A DNA stretch of 64,000 nt. It comes from Vandiemenella viatica (Eukaryota; Arthropoda; Insecta; Orthoptera; Morabidae). The stretch lies in assembly GCA_031002005.1 (NCBI GenBank), contig CM061921.1:123410597-123474596 (forward strand), given 5' to 3'. The position numbers and the translations under genes were made by a program. Below are positions 34,421 to 46,970 of the stretch, piece by piece. The notes under the pieces were generated by a model. That model searched no databases and was not told the DNA's origin. It worked only from the letters and a program-made list of their open reading frames with translations. Each line of letters starts with the position of its first letter. Position 1 is the stretch's first letter.

Positions 34421-34705
34421 GAGTCTCGATGATTGAAGACATTTTCACCATCAGTGTTGTTGCAGGAATCGAAAACACAAACAACATACTAAACACCCCA
34501 GCACCGTCACCCTGGAGGGTTAACACCCTTCATAGTAAATACCTACCACACCGGCTCTTAGGATTCAACAGGGGTAGGAGGGTCAAACAAATGAACGTTT
34601 AGAGCTCAGGAATAGCACTGTGATATGTTTTAAACTTTCCATAGTTGTCGTGAATGCTCTCTGTTTAAGACAATTTTTGTTTCCATGCGTACTCAAAAAC
34701 ACCGA

Positions 34706-34950
34706 GCGTAGAGGGTGAGCGGTTAACGCTCTGACCTCGCATTCGGAAGGTCGCTGGTTTGAATCCCAGTATGGGTATCCAGATTAGGGTTTTCCATGGC
34801 TTCCACAAAGCACTCCAGGCGAATGCAGTGATGTTTCCTTCAAAAGGCCATGGCCGAATTCCTTCCCGTTCCTTGTACCCAGTCCTATCCTGCCTCTAAT
34901 GATATGGACGTCACCGAGGCGTAAAGGCATAAGTAAAAATAAAGGGTAAA
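34706..34950 (+). repeat. SINE family A
   Basis: Full-length copy with GAGGGTGAGCGGTTAACGCT, TTTGAATCCCAGTATGGG, CACTCCAGGCGAATGCAGTG and the tail CACCGAGGCGTAAAGGCATA. Confidence 0.8.
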
Positions 34951-37900
34951 AAAACGTAACAACCCAGTAATTTGAAATTTGCCTACACCCAGAAGGCACA
35001 CACAATTGTGGTTTTAATATGTTTTGCGTATGGGGAAATGCGAACAAAAATAACCGAGTTTCTATTTAAGCTTATGTCTGCATTGGTTGATCGAAATTAT
35101 GCAGAGGTAAAAACATTTCATATCATCGACAAACTGAAACGATTAATTTACAAAAATTGAAGAGTTGTTCAACTTTAATTATGAAATTTTGTACTGTGTA
35201 GCCAATTTCACTCAGTTCAACATTATAATATTTAATGTGAGGGCATATGGCAGGGTTTCATTCTCTCCTTATACGCGGATCAGATTAGGGTCTAAACACC
35301 AAACGTACATTTATCTACCATTTCGGTGGATTCTTAATGTACTCGCAAATTCACATATCTTTAATTACAATACTTACATGGAATAACACATATCTTTAAC
35401 TATCGTACTTAGATGATATAACTAAAATCAGATGTTTTCGAAACATAAGAAACAGAAATATTGTTTAAATATTACTGTTAATTTTAGTCACGTCATTACA
35501 AGTTTATGTAGGCCCTACATATTACATAAAAATTTCTAAATATGTAACTACTACTACTACTCTTACACACCTATACTGATATTTTTTGTTGTTTAAATTA
35601 CTATTTATCATCTTCGCTGAACCAAAATAATTTACGCCAATTCCCCGATAAGTGTTTATTTAATGCATCATTTTTAAGATAATTGAGACGGACCTTTGAA
35701 TGACAGGTTTTGGTTACGGATCATACCTTAATTAGGTTACAAATTTTCGAAATTTTAGTGAATTTATGTTAGTTAACCAACCGCTTTATTATGGTATCTA
35801 AAAGTTGCAACACAAACAGAAATATCTATATGCGTCAGTATGTATGTAGTTTATTGGATATTGTACCTAGTCTCATTGAGAATTCAGGAATGAGATGGTA
35901 AATTTATGTCAGCAGTCTTTCTTTATTGGGTTGTACAAAAATTCAAAATTTGAACCACGTCAGTTTCATTTTATTTCAATTTATTTTGGTCTCAAATGAA
36001 TAATCATCATTTTAATAGAAAGAGCAAAGCACAGTACGCTATTTTTGAATAAATCGTGTTAAGTTTATTGGAAAATTTCTTAGAAGAATTAAAGGTGACT
36101 TAGAATTGCACACAGAATTACATGTAATGATGGATTTTATAATTTTCATATCACATAACCAGTGCGGCTAATTTGATGTTTATAATTAGTGTTCAGACAC
36201 CTTACTACATGAACTATGAGGGTATAAGTGCAAATTTGAAACAGTTATTAGTGGTAGTTTCTAAGGTCAAATTTCGTAACCAATCAATAACATTCATTTG
36301 GGAACGTAATATCTCGAAATTAATTCTCGTCGACTGTAAGATGTTTAACACAGGGTTCGTGTTCTGTGTTCCGAGTAAAATGCGTAACTTTAAACAGAAA
36401 ACCATAGATTTTGACGTATTTACCACACGACTTGATTATTTTATTTCATCTGACATTTCTGACCGGTAAATTCCGGAGATAGATCATGAGAGGTAGTAGA
36501 AAATATGTCATTAAAACCATAGTTAATTAACTATCAATTAACTCTTGTATAATATTAAACAGAACTGTGAAATTCTGTAGAAGTTTGCAAGGTATTTGTA
36601 TTCAGCTTGCTTGTAATATTTTTTGATTTTATGGTCTAAATATCTCAATGTGAAATACTGTACGTGATGCTCCCTCTACAAGTTGGTAAACTTATTCCAG
36701 AATTCCGTAAGAAAAGAGATAGAAGACAGAAAGCGTTGATTTTATATATACCCGACGCATTCCACATCAGAAGATATCGTATAATGGTCTAAGAACTCGG
36801 CATACGATTTGATTGCTCTCCAGATTATTAATCTCTCCAGTCTGATGCGACTCATTTATACGGATCATTACACTCATTGATCCAAACAGCTAGAGTGGAG
36901 GTTAGTTGTAAAATTAATTATCTCTGGTAATTAGTGAGGCCAAAGTTTTGGTGGGCCAGCAGCTGTGAAAAGCGCTGCTATTATTCCCCATCCAGCTGTT
37001 CGAACATGGACATTCTTCTAATAAAACAGGAAAATCTATTTCTTAATGAACACAGCCACGTACCAAGTTTTCCAAAATAAATATCGGCTACTTAATTTCT
37101 TTAACAGGTAATTTAACTAAAAAAAAGAGTATACTTCCTAGCACAGTTTCCACGTAATTTTTAAGAACTCGGATATCTTTACATACTATGCACATAATAA
37201 ATAAAGGAAACAAATGCAATCTCCTTCATCGTCTTTGTTATGTTGAACTTCTCCGTCTAAATGTGAAAGGAAATATCTCACAGTTATTATTTTCTAGAAA
37301 AATTATTCTATATATTATTACGAAAAGTACTAAAATTTAGTATATTTGATTTTTGATGTAGATAAACTGTTAAATGCTCATCTGAAATTTTGGTTACATT
37401 CATCTACCAAAAATACCTCGCTTCTTTAATATATATACATGTCTATGCATTGGATGCTAGTTTTCTTACAAAAAATAAATATTCGTTATTCTTACAAATT
37501 TTTGGCTCTAATGTTGACGGGTACTATTATCTAACAGAGTCTTGGATGTATGAAAACTAGCAATACAAACTCAAGCTTAAATCAAAGGAACAGAGTGATC
37601 TATAACATAGTTATGCTAATAACAGACATATGTATGCACAACTAAAAATTTCTTTATCCTCAGAAACATGTATGGCTTTAATTGTTTTCTAATGAGTGAA
37701 CAGGAATAATGCAAATGCATGATTAAGTTCTAATAACCTTTAAGCTAAAATATTAGCGCCGACATTACTTTTTCTATCGTTGACAACAATTTCATTCACA
37801 TAAGCAGAAAAATAAAGCATTTATTTTATTTTCATTCTGAAGCAATATGAAGAATACTCGAAAAAACTATTCAACTTATTCCGCGTATGAACACATAAAT

Positions 37901-40575
37901 TGTAGCTGTTAAAACAAGAATTGAACATGCTCTCGTAGATTATGTTGACCTGCATTTTGTCTCACTAACTACATTTAATCTTCAAGTCAGCTCATCAATC
38001 TTCGTATTACACGTAAATTTAATTTCGGGTTTTAACGCAGAACGAGGGCAGTGCAATGTCATTTATACGTTGACGTATTGACAGTTGTGGTAACCTAAAC
38101 CGCAAATGGCAGCAGCGGGGATTAGACCTCCATCGTAGCAGATTCATAACTAGGACACATTTATGTATTTCGGTATATTGATCTTTGAAAAGAGTCTAGA
38201 TGAAGAATTACTGGACGACATCCTCATAAACATTCTAATTTTTTTGTATAGTATACTTACTTTGATTGAAATTGCAATTTTTACGATGAAAATGTTCTAA
38301 CTTGGGCCGGGAAGCTAGATTCCTTTTAATTAAAATTGGAACAGGAATTAAAATCTCTTCTCAAGTTCAACTACCCTTAATCTGTAATAAGTGTACAGTA
38401 CTCACAATTGAAATGCTTCGAAATTTGCCAGAGTAATTCATCACGTTATCCTAATCCTAACTAACATAAACCCGAATGTTTGCAGTAACATCCATGTGGA
38501 TGAAGTGATTCGGATTAAAGGGTTAAGTCCATATCACCTGTAAATTAAAGATGCGTATTCCCCCAAAGGCGATGTAATTTCCTAGGTAAAACAATCAAAA
38601 AATATCCGTTTCTTGTTCAATCAAACCGATAGTGATAAGTCAGTATTAATTAATCCACTTGATCCTTAGTTTCTTTCAGAGGATTACCTTCCACGATAGA
38701 AACAACACTATATTTTAACAGCGAACGGTAAACCACTTAAGTTACTAGGGGATAATAAAAGCTATAAAATATAAATAACAATGACCGCACACGAAGGTGA
38801 AACCGCGCTCAAAAACTGTCTCGTATACCAGGAGCTTAGAATCTATACGTTTAATAATTGCGTTTTGACAGTCACTTAAGACACAGAAAAATCTTTCATT
38901 ACTGATGCAGATAACTTATCAAAACTTAGCTCATTGCTAACAAAAACTGAAAGAATTAATATTTCACACCACGGAAAATAAAATAGAAATATTTTAATAT
39001 TTCCTATAGTTAAAAAAGTAATTTAAGATGAGGTTTTCTTAGGCAGTTTGGTCACATTTGTAATTGATGTGGAGAACTGGAATCAACCTTTTGCATTATG
39101 GCATTAAGTGATAGGTGAATGTTAAATAAAACCATCGTTTTCGACGGAACTTATTTTACAACAACTTTTTTTCTGTATTAATAATTTATTAATTTTTGTA
39201 GATGTTTAATCATTTTGAGTTACCAATTCGATTAATTTTGTGAAAAATAAGCCATTAGAGGAAGACACTATACTTTCCTGCGATCACAGAATTTCTAGCT
39301 GTGTTCGAAGAAGCGGCAATTCGAAATATTCCAAAGAGATAAGCTACACATTACAGCTTTCGAGAAAATTACAATGATCACAGGAAAACAGTTAAATTAT
39401 TTCTTCATGATATTCCTACATGAAGTCTGCGTTTGTGGGTGTATAAAATGCTATCGTTACGACCGGTGTGCATTTTTCACTTGCATAAAAAATTAAATCT
39501 ACTGCTCTTAAACTTTGGGCAGATGTTAACCACTTTCATAAAAGCAGAATAAAATGGTGCAGATGTGATAGCAAATTGGAAAATAATGATACTGAAAACT
39601 AACTGCGTGAATCGTTCACTAATAAATTGTGTAATATAACTGCGTCTTATATACTAGTCTGCTTCTCGTAATAAAAAAAAAAATAAAAAAATAATCACAA
39701 TCCTAGGTCTAATTTTCTCCAGCGATGCAACCACAGAGCATTCAGGTGGTTCCCACTTGACCACCTCATCGGAACCAATCACTAGTTATAAAGGAAAATC
39801 GTAAATGGAAGAAAATGATCATCGTTTTCATTAGAATGATGCGAAAAGAAGAACAAAATAACTATTACAAAAATAACAGGCGTCTGCACTCCATCCTTTA
39901 CAAACAGCCTAAAATAAAATAAATTCCAAGAGTAACTGTTAAAAATTAATTCACGGTGCACTATCTGTATTTGTATTTAGGCTGACTGTGTACAGTTAAA
40001 TCGTTTACAGTTTTAATTTGTCAGTGTGGATGTTGTGTTCATTGCAAGATGGGAGAGAGTAGAATGTGTACTGTGCAGAGGTATTAGAAATATATTAAAA
40101 TACTACATCACTGTGTTAATCCGTACAAAATCTTGTGACTTCGCTTCACGTGTTACCGTAAAAATTAACAAGTACTGTTATAACAACAAGGTTTACAGAA
40201 ATGATGTCAGCAGAGCATATTATCAATGTTGATTTGGTCTGAGATAACCTTACACTTACACATTATGTTACATTCAGACACAATTTAAATTTGTCAATCA
40301 AGCCACTACGACACGCCAATTTTCACTGCTCATTAAGTTTTATTTTTCCTTTCTAATTGAACTTGGTTACTAGGAACGACGTCGACGCGCCCTAAAACCT
40401 AAACAACAACAACAAACAACTAGGAACGTATCACTTTACAGAGAACACATGACTGTTACAAAGTTCTTTTCTTGGGATTAAAAATGCAGTGAGATTTCAA
40501 AAGTCCTAGCATTTTGCGTTTGTCAATCTGAGTTCCGGAGAGAAAGGTTATAAAGGTCAGGTGAATATAGAGATT
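34951..40575. other. Long unassigned stretch
   Basis: About 5.6 kb of AT-rich DNA with no recognised gene, SINE or inverted repeat. A short direct repeat of about 42 bp (CACATATCTTTAA) lies at 35,355-35,420. The frame at 36,173-36,469 shows no motif. If a host regulatory or unannotated non-coding locus exists in the window, it is most likely here, but I see no evidence for one. Confidence 0.4.
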
Positions 40576-41230
40576 TTAAAATAGTTCTTGAAAAATCTTA
40601 TTCGCACCTGAGGTTCTGTTCGGAACAGAATAATATTTGTCGTGCAAAGCACTGAGCGTAAGATATGTCTGTTCTGCTATAAGCATTTTAATTATTGCTA
40701 GTATGCCATTCAACAATGCAGTTTGCCAGATTTTATTCACCATGGCAGCTTCTAAATATACGTGGCCATCACTGTAGGTCAAGCCTAAGCCAAAACACTC
40801 TGCAAGAACGTGATGGTGCTCTCGTTCCCACTGCATCCTGAAATGTTGGTGGTTTCTGGTCAATGGCATGGGCACCACCAGTCTACTCTTCTGCAGACAT
40901 GTCGACGTCAAACCATCGACGCCGTCATGTCGACACCCGTTGCAGTGTACAACGTCTAAAGTCGGGTACACACCAGTACGAGGCAAGGCCAGCGTACCAA
41001 TGTGTACGTGTAGCCAAAGGGCGGCAAACCGCATGGGGTCCTTCGCCGAACGACCGAGGCGGTACGAACGCCATCCGTCCCGAGTCAGTACTTAATAGAG
41101 AATTTCGGGGTGCGCCGCATGCTATGGGGACACGTATTTGCAGTCGTGCTACTGCCTCCCTCGTTCACGCTGCCACGTTGGCAGTCAGTAATCGTTTAAA
41201 CACACTGTTCGTTGGAATGAAATAAAACTA
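40576..41230 (-). pseudogene. Possible Tc1/mariner-like transposase scrap
   Basis: A minus-strand frame of 152 codons (40,576-41,034) contains CLQKSRLVVPMPLTRNHQHF followed by RMQWEREHHHVLAEC. This resembles the junction in Tc1-type transposases where the second helix-turn-helix domain meets the catalytic core (LTxxHRxxRxxWxxEH). No DDE residues can be placed with confidence, and the rest of the frame looks random. The stretch 40,860-41,200 is richer in G and C than its surroundings, with many CG dinucleotides, and it gives long open frames on both strands, which by itself favours chance frames. The transposase reading is a weak hypothesis. Confidence 0.3.
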
Positions 41231-41303
41231 CTACATTTTACTTAAGGAGTTTTCCTAATTGTTTCGTTTTGTTCTGTTTTTAATCACTAGTTGGGACACC
41301 AAA

Positions 41304-43991
41304 AAGGTATTCTGTTTTATTAAAGAGTATGAAAGGAGTCCCATATTGTAATCAATAAGAGAATAGGGAAACGGGTGAGATATTATGAACAGTTTAGTGA
41401 CAGGATTATTTCGATGAGGTTAGATAGGAAGTCCGCTCCAACCACGTTAGTACAAGTTTACATGCCAACGTCACAGGAAGATGACGAAGAAATAGAAAAA
41501 AATGTACACCGAAATTGAAGGATTAATCCAATATGTGAAGGTAGAGGAAAATCTAATAATCCTGGGTGACTGGAATGCGATAGTGGGAGAAGGAAAAGAG
41601 GGGAATACTGTAGGAAGTTTTGGTCTAGGAGAAATAAATGAGCGAGGAAGCAGGTTGTTAGAATTTTGTGAAAGATATAAGCTATTTGTGGCAAACACAC
41701 TGTTTAAGAACCATGCAAGAAGGATATACACCTGGAAACGTCCTGGGGATACAGACAGATATCAGCTAGATTATTTCATAGTCAAACAGAGATTCAGGAA
41801 TCAAGTTCTAGACTGTAAAGCGTACTCAGGAGCAGACATATACTCTGTCCATAATTTTATAGTAATGGAGTGCAAGCTGAAATTCATGCGAATAAAGAAG
41901 CAGCATAAACAGAACAGACTGGAAGTGAATAAACTGAAACAATCTAGGACGAGAGAAAAATTTGGAGAAATGGTAGACTTAGGTCTAAGAAGTAACTCTG
42001 AGGACGAATGGAATGCATTAAAGACCGAAATAATGAAAGCTAGTAAAGAAACATAAGGCTTTAGGGAACAAGCTGCCCGAAAACCTTCGATCACAGAAGA
42101 AATTTTGGAACTAATGGATCAGAGGAGAGGGTACAGAAATGCTCAGAATGAAACAGGAAGAGAGCAATACAGGCAATTTAGAAATCAAATAAACAGGAAA
42201 TGCAAAAAAGCAAAAGTAAAATGGCTAGAAGAAAAGTGTGAAGAAGGAGAAAAGGAAATGGTCATAAGGAAAGTAGATGTTGCATATACGAAGATCAAAC
42301 AGAATTTCGGAGAAATGAAGAAAAGAGGTGTGAACATTAAAGCCGACGATGGGAAACCTCTTTTAAGCTCAGATGATAGAGCTAACCGATGGAAGGAATA
42401 CATTGAGAAACTGTATGATGGGGACGACTTGAACAATAGCGTAATAGAAAATGAAGGCGATGTCAACACTGATGACTTAGGAGATCCTGTTTTGAGAACA
42501 GAATTTAATAAAGCTCTGAATGACTTGAAAGCAAATAAGGCAGTTGGAATTTATGAGATCCCAGCAGAATCCCTAGGAGAAGAAAGAATTGAAAGATTAT
42601 TCAAGCTGGTATCAAAAAGTTATGAAACAGGAGAAATTCCAACCGATTTCAATAAAAATATCATGTTCACACTTCCGAAGAAAGCACAAGCCGATAAAAG
42701 TGAGAATTATCGCACCATTAGTCTAACATCACATGCTTCAAAATTACTGACCAGAATAATATATAGAAGAATGGAAAGGGCAGTAGAAGACATAGTAGGT
42801 GAAGATCAGTTTGGGTTTAGGAAAAATCGCGGTACAAGGGAAGCAATTCCGGCTTTAAGATTAATTCGTGAAGGGCGAATCAAGAAGAATAAAGATACTT
42901 TTATGGCATTTTTTGATTTAGAAAAAGCTTTTGATAATGTTAGGTGGGACAAGATGTTCAAAATTTTAAAGAAGTTAGGCCTAAAGTATCAAGATAGAAG
43001 AATACCTTATAAACTATATAAGAATCTAGTGGCTGTAATAAAAGTAGAGAATCATGAGAGACATGCATCAGTTAAAAAGTGTGTGAGACAAGGTTGTAGT
43101 CTATCCCCGTTAATATTAAACTTGTATGTAGTGGAAGCAATAAATAAAGTAAAAGAAAAATTTCCACGTGGCATAAGTGCTGAGGGAGAAAAAAACAGTA
43201 TGCTACGATTTGCTGATGACATTGTCTTGTTAGCAGAAAGGGCTGAGGATATTAAGAAATTTCTGAATGGCATGAACAATATACTGAAGGAAGATTTTGG
43301 ACTGAATATAAATCAAAGGAAGACTAAACTGAAGAAATGTAGCAGAAATGATACCAATACTAGCAGATTAAATATAAAAATAGGATCGAATGCAATTGGA
43401 GAAGTAAGTGAATTGTGTTATATGGGAAGCAAAATTACAATCGATGGCCGAAGCAGGAATGATGTTAAAAGCAGAATAGCTCTAGCAAAAAGAGCCTTCA
43501 TGAAAAAGAGAAATCTTTTAGTTTCAAACATTGGCCTAGGAATGAGAAAGAACTTTTTAATACTCTTTGTGTGGAGCACAGCACTTTATGGTAGCGAAAC
43601 GTGGACTTTAGGAATACCAGAAAGAAAGAAAAATGAACCTTTTGAAATGTGGTGCTACAGAAGAATGCTGAATATTAAATGGACAGACAAAGTACGAAAT
43701 GAACGAGTTTTGGAAATTATGGGCGAGGAAAGAAGTTTGTGGAAGAAGCTTACAGAAAGAAGAGAGAGGCTGGTAGGTCATATTTTGAGACATGCTTGAT
43801 TGGTTAAGTTGCTGGTGGAAGGTCGAAGGTAAGAATTGTAAAGGAAGACAGAGATTAGAAAATATGAAGCCGATAATTGAGGACGTGGGTTGTAAGGGAT
43901 ATGTAGAGATGAAGAGGTTAGCACAAGAAAGGAAAGGACGGAGGATTGCATCAAACCAGTCGAAAGACTGAAGATAGCAAAAAAAAAAAAA
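41304..43991 (+). mobile_element. RTE-type non-LTR retrotransposon, 5'-truncated
   Basis: A LINE with endonuclease and reverse transcriptase followed by an A run at 43,980-43,991, as expected for a 3' end. The 5' end is cut inside the endonuclease at about 41,304 (the catalytic N-terminal strands are missing). It is the least damaged element in the window. Confidence 0.85.
41310..43971 (+). pseudogene. RTE endonuclease-reverse transcriptase
   Basis: One frame runs 41,502-43,799 (766 codons) with a single internal TAA at 42,054-42,056. The upstream part (QVYMPTSQEDDEEIEK) joins after a one-base shift in an A run at about 41,496. The endonuclease shows LIILGDWNAIVG, NTLFKNHARRIYTWK and AYSGADIYSVHN (SDHN became SVHN, so a catalytic Asp is lost). 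The reverse transcriptase shows YRTISLTSHASKLL, DQFGFRKNRGTREAI, motif A FMAFFDLEKAFDNVRW, VRQGCSLSPLILNLYV, motif C LRFADDIVLLAE, LCYMGSKITIDG and ALYGSETWTL. The frame stops at TGA 43,797-43,799, but the family end continues in another frame as GRQRLENMKPIIEDVGCKGY to SNQSKD at 43,971. Both aspartates of motif C remain. It is close to intact but inactive because of the stops and the lost endonuclease residue. Confidence 0.85.
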
Positions 43992-44107
43992 TTGTAGAAG
44001 AAGGACGATAAACTTGATCATAATATGATAAAAAAGAGGAAGCTTGCCGTCAAATAAGTGCACTTATTGGAGAATAATGAAAATAAAATAAACAGATAGA
44101 TTACGAC

Positions 44108-44350
44108 CAGGGCGGTCGCGTAGCTCAAGCGGTAGATCACCTGAATACGGCTCGGACGACCGGGGTTCGATCCCCGACGAAGCCGACGATTTTTCCTGGA
44201 AGCTGAACGTTCGCTATCGAATGAATACCGTTGGGGAAACTCCGCGGGAAGGTAAAGAAAAACGGCCGCACCGTGTCGCTGCACACGGCACGTACACTCT
44301 GGTTCCTCTGGTCAGGAAATAGGAATGTGGATCTCTACCTCCGGCAATGC
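44108..44350 (+). repeat. tRNA-derived SINE, family D
   Basis: A tRNA-like head (GGTCGCGTAGCTCAAGCGGT, then CGGGGTTCGATCCCCGACG, a perfect TΨC-like hairpin) is followed by a G+C-rich body (CCGTTGGGGAAACTCCGCGG). It lies just downstream of the RTE element. One copy was seen in the window. Confidence 0.75.
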
Positions 44351-46835
44351 TATGGGAATGCGGCTTGAAAGCTATGAAAATCCACTGCCTTTATTTTACG
44401 TTTCTACATTACGACGAACTTAACAACTAATCACTAATTACAGTGTCTCAGAATGTCTAGCTCTCTTCTGGAAACTACAACGCTTCAAAACTGAGTTGGC
44501 ATTATTCTCCATTTTTACGATTGTAAAATATTTATATAGCTCTGAATATTACTGGTATAATTCTTGAAATCAGTAGCTTCCATACATTGAAAACAATCTC
44601 AGTGTTATGGCTAACCTTTCTTCAGTGGTCAATGCTTTTCGGAAATTTGTATCATTCTTCGAAATTCTCTCCCGAATCTACTGTAAATATCCTCTTCAGT
44701 CCCGAGGTATCATATACGATACCCCCAGGTATTATTTTTTCCTCGGACGTGTGCGTGGCTGAACTTTTTCTGTCATGTGGTATCATCTACGACACACACC
44801 GTGCTTCCTACAGCTCATTTGTTCGATCTTCTGCCAAGCGTCACAACTTGGCAGCACTGATTGGAAACTTGGGATTCTGCAGCTGTACAGTATGTCTCGT
44901 CCAAATAAAGGTAAAGTTATATATTTTTTCCATTTACAAGTGTTTTCACTGCTTTAATAACTTATTAAATCTGTACAGACATTTCTCAGTTAAAATCAAA
45001 CTATAAATTCCATCTATAAAAAAATAATTATTGTTTAAAAAATTCATGGTCATTCATTGTTAACTAGCATTAACACAAAGTAAATAACGCAATAGTAGTT
45101 CACTTGCACTTTTATTATGAGCTCAGGACTGAAGAGGATATATAGTCAATGGATGAAATTACTGCAAAGTTTCGAAAATGGCCCCTCTCTTCTTCTAACA
45201 CTATACTGTTTAAAAATAATTTACAACTAGTTAGCATTCTATTCCGATAAACTAGAAATCACTATGAATGCAGCGCTAGCCACTGCCTCTCTCTAACTTC
45301 ACAACACAGCCAATTCGTCAGAACAAAGGAATAGACGAATACCTGTGTCGTTCGATGCCTCTGAGAAATGTGTTAATTCAACCTAAGTATACGTACGTCG
45401 AGCGTTGCCTCGCCTCGCCTCGGTCCCGTTCGTGCGATGCCTCGTATTGATGTGTGCGTAGCTATTGTGTCGGTTGGGGCCAGGCGGACAATGTGGTCGA
45501 CACACGCAGCACTGTCGTAGCAGCGTGCCTGATGTCACGGTACGAAAAACCGAGACCAATCATTCCGCCACATTCGAACTCACTCGTATCTTTATATTGT
45601 GCCCTTTGGCGTTGACGGGGCATACTGTTCCCCCCCCCCCCCCCCACGTTGTCCTATCCCAGATAGTAGTAGCCGATAGCTTTTCGCCACACCCTGAAAT
45701 ACTGAGGAAGTGGGGTCGATAACTGAGGCAAGGAGCGGCTCTTGCCAATAGATTTTGATGGGCAGTAGGCAAGCAAAAACTCACGCAAAAAATAACAAAA
45801 GTCAAGACCAGTGAAACTGGAGTTTAATAACTGGTTAACATAAAGTTTCAAACAGGATGTTAGATTCGTTATATCTGCTAGGTGTGGGAATAGAAAGTAA
45901 CTGTTTCGCCATGTCAGATTCAGTGGTGATCTACGGCAGTAAAATTTCATAGCAGCTCAGTGATACAAACTGAACAGCGCTACGAAGCATCTTGATGGCA
46001 CAGGCCACACCCAAGTGTTGGCTGAGATCTCTTATACAAGTAGGCATAAGGTGGCGTTATGCTATTTCGTTATGCCACTATGCGCATCCTACCTTATGTG
46101 ATAAGGATATCTTGTTTGGCCGTGAGCTGCAGCGCATTTGCATTTATAGGCAGCCTCTGGAATAAGGATTCTATTCATACACGGTACTTGTCCTTGAAGG
46201 ACAAGGCTCTATCCATTCGGTTCCGCTGCCTACTTAGAGATCAAAAAGCGCCTGAAGACTACTTTTATACACTTTCGGCGGCTCTGACGGCCTCCGCTAG
46301 CAGCCATGTCTTCGGCTGAACTAATAGATCTTAAAGTAATATTCAGTACAATGCGATGTTTCCACTTCGTTTGACGGCTGTGCACCAACTTAGCGTGTGT
46401 AACATTTACATATCAGGTCAAACGTAAGAGGGCGCTGTTGGGATTACGTGAAAGCCATCTTTCTGTAATTTTACTCACTTGTGTTTCCAATGTTCTCCTC
46501 AGATTTTGGAGTGATTCAGACCATTATTTTTTGTGTTGCAATTTTCACAAACAGCAATGTTTGTTTCTTGAATTTTTTATGTAGCCGTAATAGAAAAATA
46601 TCTTCCATTCAGTAAATTTGTTGTGAGGAATTAAATGAGTAAACTGAGATACTCAGAAGCAGAAATAATTAATTGTTCTGAATTTGTCTATTTGAAAATA
46701 TAACCTGTGAGTGTTAGAAATAAAAAGCTTGGTTTCTTACTAATCTTCTTGGTTACGGTAAGACAAGCGCTCTTCAATATTTGCAATTGCTTTTTGTTGT
46801 ACTGATACGATAACAGAGGCAATATGACGTTAACA
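44351..46835. other. Mostly unassigned; C run
   Basis: A frame of 139 codons at 44,587-45,006 has no recognisable motif. The region 45,390-45,720 is unusually G+C-rich, with CCTCGCCTCGCCTCGG repeats and a run of 17 C at 45,630-45,646. A frame at 46,059-46,319 is also unassigned. Confidence 0.4.
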
Positions 46836-46837
46836 AA

Positions 46838-46970
46838 TCACTTCAGGCGAATGTCGGTATGGTTCTTTCAAAAGGCCACAGCCGAATTCTTTCCCTTTCT
46901 TTGTCCCCATTCCTTTCTCTCCTCTGATGACCTCATCGTCGCAAGACGTAAAGCAATAAGAAGAACAGAT
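46838..46970 (+). repeat. SINE family A, head missing
   Basis: Starts in the body (AATCACTTCAGGCGAATGTC) and ends CGCAAGACGTAAAGCAATAA. Confidence 0.75.

Noticed and set aside
34129..34602. Plus-strand frame of 157 codons as a gene
   Set aside because: It overlies a minus-strand SINE copy and neighbouring non-coding sequence and shows no family motif.
36173..36469. Plus-strand frame of 98 codons in the long unassigned stretch
   Set aside because: No motif and normal length for chance in this composition; not enough to call a gene.
43608..44063. Minus-strand frame of 151 codons
   Set aside because: It is the antisense of the RTE reverse transcriptase end.
44108..44185. Functional tRNA gene
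   Set aside because: A and B boxes and a clean TΨC-like hairpin are present, but the acceptor stem and anticodon arm do not close convincingly and a SINE body follows.
44587..45006. Plus-strand frame of 139 codons as a small host gene
   Set aside because: No signal, domain or codon pattern was recognised, and there is no neighbouring gene structure. Left as unassigned.
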